From positions 1 through 64,000 of the forward strand of contig CAIMWS010000405.1 of the NCBI GenBank assembly GCA_903845125.1: a DNA stretch of 64,000 nucleotides, read 5' to 3'. Source of the stretch: an uncultured Verrucomicrobiota bacterium (GTDB lineage: Bacteria; Verrucomicrobiota; Verrucomicrobiia; Limisphaerales; UBA1319). Shown piece after piece: positions 50,501 to 59,600 of this stretch (its first letter is position 1; each line of letters starts with the position of its first letter). A program made the position numbers and the translations under genes. The notes under the pieces were generated by a model. The model did not search any database. It saw only the letters and a list, made by a program, of their open reading frames with translations, and was not told the origin of the DNA.

Positions 50501-51648
50501 AGCTTGCCTCCGGATTCCATCACCGTCTGCAGCAGCAGGCAGCCTTCCGTCACGATTCGCTGGGCTTCACGGAGCCCGTTCAGCACCCCGATTTTGCCGT
50601 CATTTTCCAGGCCGAGCACCACTGCTTTGCGTTCGTAGCTGCCGGGGGAATTCTCCACAAAGACAAACGCCTTGCTCTCCTTGTGGAAAACCGCCTTCGC
50701 GGGGATTTCGATGGTGGCCGAAGCATCACTGTAGATTTCCGCTGTCACATACATCTCCGCTTTGAGCAGTTTTTCAGGATTCGGCACCGAGGCCCGCACC
50801 TTGACCGCGCGGGTGGCCGGATCCAGCGCATCGCCGATCAATTCAATCCGGCCCTCGAACCGGCGGCCCGGATAGGCCTGGCTGCGCAGCTGAAGGGTCT
50901 GGCCGGGCTTCAGCTTGGGCAAATCCAACTCGGTGGCGTCCAGGAGGAGCCAGAGCCGGGTGGGATCGGAAATGACAAATTGCGGGGAAAAAACCTGCGG
51001 CACGTTGCCCAGCATCTGGTCCGGCCGGACTTCCTGCCCGGGATTGAGGTTTTTCTCCACCACCACCCCGCCGATGGGGGCTTTGAGGGAATAGATCTGG
51101 TCAACGATGTCCGCGCCCCCTCCGTAAAGGGCCAACCGGGCCGCAGCCCGCTCCCGCTCGGACAGCGCGGAAACGTAGGCGTCCTCGGCGGCTTCAACCT
51201 CCTTTTGAGCGGTGGCGCCATGCTCCAGCAAGGTCTTGAGCCGGGCCAAATTCCGCTGCGCCAGTTGAAGGTCCGCCGTGCTCTTGCGCACATCCGACTG
51301 AGCCTGTCCAAAATCCGGCGATACGATCCTGGCCAGCACGTCCCCCGCCGCCACCACCTGGCCTTGGTTGACCGCCAAGGTGTCAACCCGTCCGCCCACG
51401 GGCGAAAAAATCCGAACGGTGACTTCGTCGTTCCAAACGAGCCGGCCGGTCAACAGGATCGTGTTGGTGCGGCGCAAGGCCACTTCCTCCACTGCCAGCG
51501 AATTCATCTGCGCGGAGCCGGACGGCAGGACAATTCGGTCGCCATCCACTTGCGTGCCAGCCGCGCCGGGGGCGGCTTTTTTTTCGCCGTGGCATCCGGC
51601 CCCTAACAGGAAACCAAATAATATTGGAATGAATTGGGGGTATTTCAT
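50497..51648 (-). CDS. RND efflux periplasmic adaptor lipoprotein (CzcB-like)
   Basis: A 383-residue protein with a signal and lipobox (FLLGAGCHG). A biotinyl-lipoyl-like barrel follows (RIFSPVGGRVDTLAVNQGQVV), then a coiled-coil hairpin (ADLQLAQRNLARLKTLLEHGATAQKEVEAAED) and a beta-barrel with PDQMLGNVPQVFSPQFVIS. It bridges the CzcA-type pump and the outer-membrane channel. It shares 4-base overlaps (ATGA type) with both neighbouring genes, so the operon is translationally coupled. Confidence 0.9.
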   Translation of the reverse strand: MKYPQFIPILFGFLLGAGCHGEKKAAPGAAGTQVDGDRIVLPSGSAQMNSLAVEEVALRRTNTILLTGRLVWNDEVTVRIFSPVGGRVDTLAVNQGQVVAAGDVLARIVSPDFGQAQSDVRKSTADLQLAQRNLARLKTLLEHGATAQKEVEAAEDAYVSALSERERAAARLALYGGGADIVDQIYSLKAPIGGVVVEKNLNPGQEVRPDQMLGNVPQVFSPQFVISDPTRLWLLLDATELDLPKLKPGQTLQLRSQAYPGRRFEGRIELIGDALDPATRAVKVRASVPNPEKLLKAEMYVTAEIYSDASATIEIPAKAVFHKESKAFVFVENSPGSYERKAVVLGLENDGKIGVLNGLREAQRIVTEGCLLLQTVMESGGKL

Positions 51649-53018
51649 CGTGGGTCCATTTTGTTTTCCAATCCGCCGGCTTCAGATTGGGCAGCCTGTA
51701 GGGCGGCCAGGGCGGCGGCCGCGGCGGCCGCCGATTGCACCGCCGCCAGGCGCACCTCGTTGTCATTACGCTGGGCCGAAAGCAGGTCCAGCACCGAGGC
51801 TCCGCCTTTTTGATACGCGAACGAAATTGCTTCCAAAATGCTGGCGGACCTGGCTTTGATTTCCCGCTGGTAATGATCATACCGGGCGGCGGCATCCTGA
51901 TAGGCCGATCGGGCGGTGGCGATGTCCGCGGCAATCTGCGCCCGCACCTTGTCTTCCTGGACCGCCGCCTGGTCGCGGGCGGCTTCAGCGGCCTTGATCG
52001 CGCCCCGGTTATGGTTCCACAGCGGCAGCGGAAACGAAAGCCCCAGGCCAATGGTGTGATTGGCATCCGGCGGGTTGTGCTCATACATCATCAGGACCGT
52101 CGGATCGGGAATACGCAAGGCTTTTTGCAGCCGCAAATCCGCCTCGGCTTTTTTGCGCAAGGCTTCCGCCGCCACCAGATCTGAACGCCGCGGGATGGGA
52201 TTTTGTTCGTTGCGGGCGGGCGGCTCGCCCAGCAGGCTCTCCAGGTTGTCCGTGGCCTTCCAGGCACCGGTGGGCTGGCTGGAGCCAATCAGGTTTTCCA
52301 AGCCAAGGCGTTGTTGGAGCGCGCTGGCTTCCGCGGCCCGGGCATCCACTTCAAAGCGCATGGCCAGGATTTCAATCTGGCTCTTGTCCGCCGTCGAGAT
52401 GTCCCCGGCTTGGAAGCGGATCGAGGCGATATCGGCCTCCCGCCGCAAGGCGGCCGCCGAATTGCGCAGGGTTTGCACGGTCAACTCGGCTTGCACCACG
52501 GCGATGTAGGCCTGCGTCACCCCGAGGTCAAGCAGGCGCCGGGCATTCTCCATCCGGGCCTTGGAGGCCGCGAAACCATGGTCCGCCGACTGCTGGCGAC
52601 TGCGCCTTTTGCCCCCGATTTCCAGCAGCTGATTGACGGAGGAAACCGTGTCATAGCTGCGGTCCCAGATCGAATTCCCGTAACTCGTGGAAGCTGGCTG
52701 CCCATTGACTGGCACTTTGCTGGTCGTCCACGAAAAGGTGGGGTTGGGGAATTCCCGGGCCATGATTTTCTGGGCCATGGCGATATCCACATCGCTTTTG
52801 GCAGCCAGGAGATCCCAGTTACGCTCCAAAGCCAACCGCTTGGCCTCCCCCAGCGAAAGCAACTCCGGGGTGCCCATGGCTGGGGCCTGGCGGGCGGGCG
52901 GGCGGGCGCCCGTTTCTGCCCCCACCCCGCAAACCCCGCCCGACAGTGACGCGGCAAGAATCCATCGGAACCATGTTCCCCGCATCATCCTCAACCTTTT
53001 TGCCATAGGGAGATACAA
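51645..53018 (-). CDS. TolC-family outer-membrane efflux protein (CzcC-like)
   Basis: A 457-residue protein with a signal region (WILAASLSGGVCGVGAE), then two repeated halves of outer-membrane-efflux type. LSLGEAKRLALERNWDLLAAKSDVDIAMAQ and the helical RARVVAEALRKKAEADLRLQ-like section are visible, with barrel strands around FSWTTSKVPVNG. It forms the exit duct of the pump. It starts the tight overlapping part of the operon and sits 24 bases after the small exported protein. Confidence 0.9.
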   Translation of the reverse strand: MYLPMAKRLRMMRGTWFRWILAASLSGGVCGVGAETGARPPARQAPAMGTPELLSLGEAKRLALERNWDLLAAKSDVDIAMAQKIMAREFPNPTFSWTTSKVPVNGQPASTSYGNSIWDRSYDTVSSVNQLLEIGGKRRSRQQSADHGFAASKARMENARRLLDLGVTQAYIAVVQAELTVQTLRNSAAALRREADIASIRFQAGDISTADKSQIEILAMRFEVDARAAEASALQQRLGLENLIGSSQPTGAWKATDNLESLLGEPPARNEQNPIPRRSDLVAAEALRKKAEADLRLQKALRIPDPTVLMMYEHNPPDANHTIGLGLSFPLPLWNHNRGAIKAAEAARDQAAVQEDKVRAQIAADIATARSAYQDAAARYDHYQREIKARSASILEAISFAYQKGGASVLDLLSAQRNDNEVRLAAVQSAAAAAAALAALQAAQSEAGGLENKMDPR

Positions 53019-53042
53019 ACCCCTTTTCTGGAGGTCGTTTTG

Positions 53043-53399
53043 CTACTTTGAATCGACAATGATCCGCCGGGCAAGACCCTTGGAGGCGTCACACCATACC
53101 TTGACATGCATACCGGGCCTGATCCCCGATTGGGCCATGGGCATCCCTCGGGAGCGCAAATCGAACGCGCTCCAGACCCGCGTTTCCCCATTCCAAACCA
53201 GGGTGTCCACTTGGTTCCCCATTTCTTTCAAGCGAAACACCTTTTTTCCAGGTGCGATTTCAACCATCACCCCTTCTTTATAAGCAATCCAATGGCGTGT
53301 GTTACCAAAAGCGTTTTGACTGATTAAGAACACCGCCAAGGGCAGGAGTCCCTTGAGGCAGGTGGCCCATCTTGACCTGTTTTTACTTGTGTGATTCAT
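53043..53399 (-). CDS. Small exported protein at the head of the metal-efflux operon
   Basis: A 118-residue protein with a signal peptide (MNHTSKNRSRWATCLKGLLPLAVFLISQNAFG). The mature 85 residues are beta-rich (HWIAYKEGVMVEIAPGKKVF, WSAFDLRSRG, PGMHVKVWCDASKGLARRIIV) and contain one Cys. No family is recognised. The gene precedes the TolC-like gene by 24 bases on the same strand, so it is likely part of the czc-type operon and might bind metal in the periplasm. Confidence 0.65.
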   Translation of the reverse strand: MNHTSKNRSRWATCLKGLLPLAVFLISQNAFGNTRHWIAYKEGVMVEIAPGKKVFRLKEMGNQVDTLVWNGETRVWSAFDLRSRGMPMAQSGIRPGMHVKVWCDASKGLARRIIVDSK

Positions 53400-53786
53400 G
53401 TAAATTCCAAATCCTGCTACGGGGTGATGCAGCCTTCATGCCAACTATTTTATCATAACCCATCTAGTTCATATTCAACCACATATGAGAATTACCCCCA
53501 GACCGGAAACTTCCCCACTGGCCAGCCATTAACCAACCATGGCCAGCCACTGGCCACGGACCGCCGCTTCCCGGTGATGCGCCCAGCCAAACCCACCGGT
53601 GGGCGGAATGGCGCAGGATGCCATTGAATTTTGCGGCCTTCGGCCGCACACTCGATGCGGCCCTTATGGAAAAGCCCATTAGCAGACAAGCGCGGCGACG
53701 GTGGATCAGCGAGAGCGATGCGGCCAGGGGAAATGGCACCTCCACCAGAACCATGAACAATTCCAGGAACGACGCCTGACCACCCC
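53400..53786. other. Intergenic region with hairpin, possible interspersed element
   Basis: About 390 bases before endonuclease V. It holds the near-perfect hairpin TGCGGCC-TTC-GGCCGCA (53632-53648). A 37-codon plus-strand ORF (53666-53779, start MEKPISRQARRRW) lies within it, and minus ORFs 53464-53892 and 53492-53896 overlap it. It must also contain the promoter of the metal-efflux operon (minus). No gene is claimed. Confidence 0.35.
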
Positions 53787-54476
53787 ATGCAACTTCCCAA
53801 AGCCCGGCATCGTTGGAGTGTGAGCGCCCGGCAGGCGATCGCCATCCAGCGGCGGCTCGCGCAAGCGGTGGTGATTGAAAAACCGGCTTCACCCATCGCC
53901 CGGGTGGCCGGGGTGGATTGCGCCTTCAGCCGCGATGGCCGCCACTGCCTGGCGGCGGTGGTGGTTTGGGATCTCGCTGAAAACCGGGTGTGTGAGGAAC
54001 GGGTGGCCCGGTGCCAGCTCCGTTTCCCTTACGTCCCTGGATTATTGTCCTTCCGGGAAGCGCCAGCCATTCTGGCCGCCCTGCGTTTGCTGCGGCAGAC
54101 CCCGGATGCGCTCCTGTGTGATGGGCAGGGATTGGCCCATCCGCGCCGTTTCGGCCTCGCCTGCCACTTGGGAATCCTGACCGGTTTGCCCGCCTTGGGC
54201 TGCGCCAAGAGCCGGCTGATCGGCGAGGCACCGGAACCTGAACCGCGCCGCGGATCGCAAACGGAACTGCGCATTGGCGGGGAAACCGTTGGCCTGGTTC
54301 TCCGCACCCAGGACCGCGTGAAACCGGTCTATTTGAGCGTGGGCCACCGACTGGATCTGGGCACGGCGGTGGACCTGGTGCTGCGCTGCGCCCTCCGCTG
54401 CCGCTTGCCCGAACCAACCCGGCTGGCCGATCGGCTCGTGGCCGCGTATAAACGGGAATTGGAAACCGGGCACTGA
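53787..54476 (+). CDS. nfi: Endonuclease V (deoxyinosine 3' endonuclease)
   Basis: A 229-residue repair enzyme that cuts DNA (or RNA) next to deaminated adenine. Catalytic regions are visible: ARVAGVDCAFSRDG (first Asp), VPGLLSFREAPAILAALRLL (Glu), LLCDGQGLAHPRRFGLACHLG (Asp) and GCAKSRLIGE. The order fits the family. The start ATG at 53787 gives the usual N-terminal QxxQ-type helix (ARQAIAIQRRLAQ). It stands alone and converges with the next gene on the minus strand. Confidence 0.9.
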   Translation: MQLPKARHRWSVSARQAIAIQRRLAQAVVIEKPASPIARVAGVDCAFSRDGRHCLAAVVVWDLAENRVCEERVARCQLRFPYVPGLLSFREAPAILAALRLLRQTPDALLCDGQGLAHPRRFGLACHLGILTGLPALGCAKSRLIGEAPEPEPRRGSQTELRIGGETVGLVLRTQDRVKPVYLSVGHRLDLGTAVDLVLRCALRCRLPEPTRLADRLVAAYKRELETGH

Positions 54477-54505
54477 CCATCCGGGCCGACTAACCCCGGC
54501 CTTGT

Positions 54506-56599
54506 TTAATATTCAAAAACCACCGCCGTATGGCAGCTGAATTTGGGAACCTTGACGGCGGCGGTCCCCCGGCTCCGCCGGATGGCCAGCGATTGTTTGC
54601 CGGGCACCGAATAAGCCCTTTTGATCGCTTCCGGCACGCGGATTTCCACGGCCACGTTTTCCACCGCCGGGAGGTCTTCGATCACCAGGCAGCGGCCCCG
54701 CTGCAAGGGCGGACCGTAGAGCAAATGAGCCACATACCGTTTGGCCTGCGGCTGGTGCAGCAAGCTGACCCGGCCGGCACTCGGCAGGCGGTCCACCTGG
54801 AGCATGGGATGCCGGTAAACCAGGGCGAGGGCATTGGCAAAAAGCTGCCGGTGCAGGCGCGCCCCGTTTTTATAATAGATTTCCCCCAGCCGGTGCGGCA
54901 GGAAAACCACCGACCCAAAGCGGATGGCCCCCGGGTGCGCCGCCTGCCCGAGCTGATAAGGCGTGTTCTGATGGGAGCAGTAATGGGCATAGGTTCGGTC
55001 GAAATAAGGCTCCTGCAAACGGGCCAGGATTTCCGTGCCCGGGCGCAGCTCCACCCGCAGGGCAGCCTGGTAATTCAGGAAGGGGGTGGAAACCATTTCC
55101 CGCGCCAGGGCCGGCCCCACCACCAGGTAATCCTCCTGGTATTTGGCCGGGCCCAGGTAGGTGGCGCCCACGTCAAGCAGGAATCCCTTTTTGTCAGCAT
55201 CCAGGGCACTCTCGCCCAGGACCAGCAAACTGCCACCCTGCCGGACATAGCCCGCCAGTTTGTCCGCCAGATCCCGGGTCAATCCGGCGGCGCCAGTCAG
55301 GATAATGGTCTCGAGACCCGACCAATCGCGGGCAGGATCAGCCACCACATAATCCTGGTGGATCTCCATCAGCATGGTGGAAACCCCTTCGTCATCCGGA
55401 GCTGAGCCAGTGCGCAGCAGGCCCAGGCGCGAGACCGGCCGCCCCCCGATGCCATAGGCTTCGATCTGCTCCACATATTCGTAGGCGTAACCGAGGTTCC
55501 GGTAGGTCTCCAAGTCCATCTCGCCGGAGGGGTGCAACTGGTCGCCAAAATTGCAGGCGGCCCCGAAAGCGATCATGGCCGCGGCCTCATACCGGATGGC
55601 ATCCCGGTGCTTGAAACCGCCGAATTCCCCCCAGGACGTGTGGAATTTGCCGCTCATGGCCACGATCGGCTTGCCCGTGTTATGGAAGAACTTGGCCCGC
55701 AGGGGCAGCTTGTCATAACCGCCCCAGGTGGTGGGCAGATCCTCCAGTTGCTGCTCCGTGTTGCGGGCGGCCATATCCCATTGCAGATCCTCCGGGATCA
55801 GCTTGGTGGTGCCGTTGAAAAACACGGTGGCCAGCGGGCGATACTTGGTGATGACCCGTCGCGCCTCCTGGAAAAAACGTTTCCATTTGCGGGCGTTGTA
55901 TTCCGCCACCGCCCGGTCATCGTCGATGGCAATGCCCGCCGCCTGCATGCCCTGGCGGCAGGTGGCGCAGTAGCACGGAGGACTGACGTTGCAGATGTCG
56001 AAGAAAAAGCCGTCGACGAGGTAACGGATGCAAATCTCTTCCACCTGGCTCAGCATCAGGTGCAGGTATTGGCCGCTGGGGCAGAGGAATTTCCAGGAAT
56101 TGGCCGGCCGCGGATCCCCCGGCTGGGCTGCGCCATCCCAGTTGCGGGCGGCGATGGACCCATCCTGGTTGCGCACGCACCATTCCGGGTGTTGTTCCGC
56201 CTCCGCAGCCGACCAGCCCACTGTGTAATAGATGGGGCACTTGATCCCCAGCTCGTGGCAGGCGGCGATCTGCTGGCCGAGCAGATCGATCTGCAGGCTG
56301 GGATGCTTCTGCCCGATTTTGGTGGGATAATAGCTCCAGCTATGGTGGCATTTGGCGAAAATGTTGATCCAATTCACATGCCCCAGTCGGAGGGCCTCCT
56401 GCCACTGCCGCGGGTCAAACCGGGCCCCCACGCCGGGGATATCCGGCGAGGTGTGGAAATCCAGGTGCACCTGCCGGGCTGGCAGAACAACCTCCGGCAT
56501 CGGCCCGGAGGCGGACTGCAAATTGAGCGCCTGGCTGGCCAGCACCAGCAGCCAGCCGGTCCGCAGGACTGGCCATAATCGATTGGAACGGCATCGCAT
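54506..56599 (-). CDS. Exported glycoside-hydrolase-like protein with GHL/beta-galactosidase-trimerisation features
   Basis: A protein of about 697 residues with a signal region (WLLVLASQALNLQSAS). The N-terminal barrel starts with VHLDFHTSPDIPG and holds SQVEEICIRYLVDGFFFDICN, with acid residues on strands and a Cys-rich CYCATC after it. A middle part has FHNTGKPIVAMSGKFHTSWGEFGGFK, a glutamine amidotransferase-like fold typical of GHL6 and beta-galactosidase trimerisation domains (VRQGGSLLVLGESALDADKKG). This arrangement resembles family-10-like hypothetical glycosidases. It is divergent from the 2043-residue gene with about 95 bases between starts. The substrate is unknown; polysaccharide or glycan breakdown is inferred. 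Confidence 0.74.
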   Translation of the reverse strand: MRCRSNRLWPVLRTGWLLVLASQALNLQSASGPMPEVVLPARQVHLDFHTSPDIPGVGARFDPRQWQEALRLGHVNWINIFAKCHHSWSYYPTKIGQKHPSLQIDLLGQQIAACHELGIKCPIYYTVGWSAAEAEQHPEWCVRNQDGSIAARNWDGAAQPGDPRPANSWKFLCPSGQYLHLMLSQVEEICIRYLVDGFFFDICNVSPPCYCATCRQGMQAAGIAIDDDRAVAEYNARKWKRFFQEARRVITKYRPLATVFFNGTTKLIPEDLQWDMAARNTEQQLEDLPTTWGGYDKLPLRAKFFHNTGKPIVAMSGKFHTSWGEFGGFKHRDAIRYEAAAMIAFGAACNFGDQLHPSGEMDLETYRNLGYAYEYVEQIEAYGIGGRPVSRLGLLRTGSAPDDEGVSTMLMEIHQDYVVADPARDWSGLETIILTGAAGLTRDLADKLAGYVRQGGSLLVLGESALDADKKGFLLDVGATYLGPAKYQEDYLVVGPALAREMVSTPFLNYQAALRVELRPGTEILARLQEPYFDRTYAHYCSHQNTPYQLGQAAHPGAIRFGSVVFLPHRLGEIYYKNGARLHRQLFANALALVYRHPMLQVDRLPSAGRVSLLHQPQAKRYVAHLLYGPPLQRGRCLVIEDLPAVENVAVEIRVPEAIKRAYSVPGKQSLAIRRSRGTAAVKVPKFSCHTAVVFEY

Positions 56600-56694
56600 C
56601 ATAACCTCGGCAGCGTGCCACAAGCGCTAAAACCGCGCAAGCCGGTCATCCTTTCGTTCTTTCCAGTTCCTCCGGCGTAACCTAATCTTGATGC

Positions 56695-59600
56695 ATGACT
56701 ACTGCCGCCATCCCCCAGGGATCGAAGCGCAAGGGAACTTGCCTTCACAAATATCATTCCAGCCAGGAGGAAATCCATTCCGCAGCGGCCCGCCCGGCCC
56801 GTCGGCCGGCCTGGGCACACCTGCTGCTTTTGGGCTGGCTGGCCTTGAAAATGAGCGGACTGCCCAGCCAGGCCGCCGATTATTTTGTATCGCCCCAGGG
56901 CCGGGATGACCAACCCGGCACCCGGGACCAGCCTTTTGCCAGCCTGAAACGGGCCCAGCAGGCGGCCCGCCTGGCTGCGGGCCGCGAACCCGTCACCGTT
57001 TTTCTCCGGGCCGGCACATATTATCTAACCGAACCGGTGGTGTTCACCCCCGAGGATTCCGGTACCCGGGAAGCGCCGGTCAAATACCAGGCCTGGGGAG
57101 AGGAGCCCGTAGTGATCAGCGGCGGCACGCGTTTGAATGGTTTGAAGTGGGAGGCCTGGCGGGATGGGATCCTGCAGGCGGAGGTTCCCGCCGGTCTGGA
57201 AACGGACCAACTGTTTGTGAATGGCGAACGCCAGCACATGGCCCGCTATCCCAATTTCAACGCCAGCGAGCGTATTTACAATGGCTACGCCGCGGACGCC
57301 ATCAGCCCGGAACGGGTCCAGCGCTGGGCCGATCCGCGCGGCGGCTACCTCCACGCCATGCACGAAGCGATGTGGGGGGGATTCCACTACCGCATCACCG
57401 GCAAGGATGCCGGGGGCAAAGCAGTCTATGAAGGGGGCTGGCAGAACAACCGCCCCGCCCGCATGCACGCCCGCTACCGGTTCGTGGAGAAAATTTTGGA
57501 GGAACTGGACGCCCCGGGTGAATGGTTCCTCGACAGCCCGCGCCACAAGCTCTTGTTTTTCCCGCCCGTGGGCCTTGATCTGTCCGCCGCCACCATCGAA
57601 ACCGTCCGCTTGCGCCGTTTGTTCGAGCTGCGGGGCACGCCGCAAAAGCCGGTGCGATTCCTGGCCCTCAAAGGGCTGGTGCTCCGCCACACGGCCCGCA
57701 CCTTCATGGACAACCGGGAGCCGCTGGTCCGCAGCGACTGGACCACCTACCGGGGCGGCACGATCTTCATCACCGGCAGCGAAGATTGCGTGGTGGAGGA
57801 TTGTTTCCTGGACCAGGTGGGAGGCAATGCCATTTTCGTGAACGAATACAACCGCCGGCTGACGGTACGTGGCTGCCACATCGCCAAGGCGGGCGCCAAC
57901 GGCGTCGCTTTCGTGGGGGATCGCAACGCGGCCCGTGTTCCGCGCGATTGGCAGGATCGTTCCCAAAGTTTCGCCACGCTGGACCGCACCCCGGGACCCA
58001 AAACGGATAATTACCCGGCCGATTGCCTCGTGGAGGATTGCCTGATTTATCTCAGTGGGCGGGTGGAAAAACAAACCTCGCCCGTGCAGATCGAGCTGGC
58101 CGAAGGCATCACGGTCCGCCATTGCTCGCTCTACCAGGTGCCGCGGGCGGGCATCAACATCGGCGACGGCTGCTGGGGCGGCCACGTGATCGAGTTCTGC
58201 GATATCTTCGACACCGTGCTCGAAACCGGCGATCACGGCTCTTTCAACTCCTGGGGCCGGGACCGTTTTTGGAACCTCAGCGGGCTGGACCTCAATGACG
58301 ACCGCACCTGGGAGCGGGAAAAGGAAACACCGCTGCTGGATGCCAGAAAAACGGTGATCCTGCGCAACAACCGGTGGCGCTGCGACCATGGGTGGGATAT
58401 CGACCTGGATGATGGCTCCACCAATTACCGGATCTATAACAACCTGTGCCTGAATGGCGGCCTCAAAAACCGGGAGGGCTTTTACCGGGTGGTGGAGAAC
58501 AACATCATCGTGAACAACGGATTTCATCCGCATGTCTGGTATAAGCACAGCCAGGACATCGTCCGCCGCAACCTCATGCTGACCGACCATTATCTGCCGG
58601 CGGGCGGCATGCCCTCCACGCCCTGGGGCGGGGAAATGGATTACAACCTGGTGCACCGGCCGGGCGTCAATCCGCCGCAGCCGGCCGCCAGGCTGGCGCA
58701 ACAATCCCAACGGGATGCCCACTCCGTCATCGCTGATGCCGGATTTATCAATCCCGCCCAAGGGGACTTCCGGGTGCGGGAGGATTCGCCCGCGTTGAAG
58801 CTAGGGTTTGTGAATTTCCCGATGGACCAATTCGGCGTGCGCAAACCGGCGTTGAAAGCCATCGCCCGCACCCCGCAAATCCCCACTCTCGTGATCCCCG
58901 GCGCCGAAGCAGACCGGCCCGCCCGCCCGCGGCGCAATCACCTTTGGCAAGCGCAGGTGCGGAATATCACCGGCCTGGGGGATCGCTCAGCCTACGGATT
59001 GCCCGATGAAAGCGGCGTGCTGCTGGTGAATGTTCCCGCGGGCACCCCGGCCGCCAAAGCCGGTCTGCGGAAGGACGATGTGATCCTGGCGTGCCAGGGC
59101 AAGCCGGTGCGCACCGTGCAGGATGTGCTGGCGCGCCAGAGCGCAGCAGCCGGAAGCAAGCTGTCGCTCGAGGTCCGGCGTCAGCAGCAGAACGTTACCC
59201 TGGAGGTTGCGGATTACGCCTATTTCATCACTGAACTGCGGGACGATGCCGCTTTCACAACCATCCCGATGCTGCCTTCCGCCGCCGTTTTGCCGGTCAA
59301 AGCCAGCGCCAGTGAACCCGCCACCGTGAATGAGCCGCTGGCCACCCTGGCGGATGGCCAGTTGGCCCGCAATTACGGCCCGGTGTTCCCCAACGGGATC
59401 AGCGGCGGGCTTTATAAGCTCGACCTGGGCAGCGTGAAGAACATCGCCCGCGTGAACAGTTTCTCTTTCAACGAGGGTGGCGGGCGGGGACGGCAGCGCT
59501 TCAGCCTCTACGGCAGCCAGGCGGACTCGGATCCAGGCTGGAATGTGGAGGATTCGCGGAGCTTCACCCCGATTGGGGAGGTGGACATGGCGGACGCGCC

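Noticed and set aside
57025-58761. 578-residue minus-strand ORF
   Set aside because: Antisense to the beta-helix part of the giant protein; no motif, long only because of high GC.
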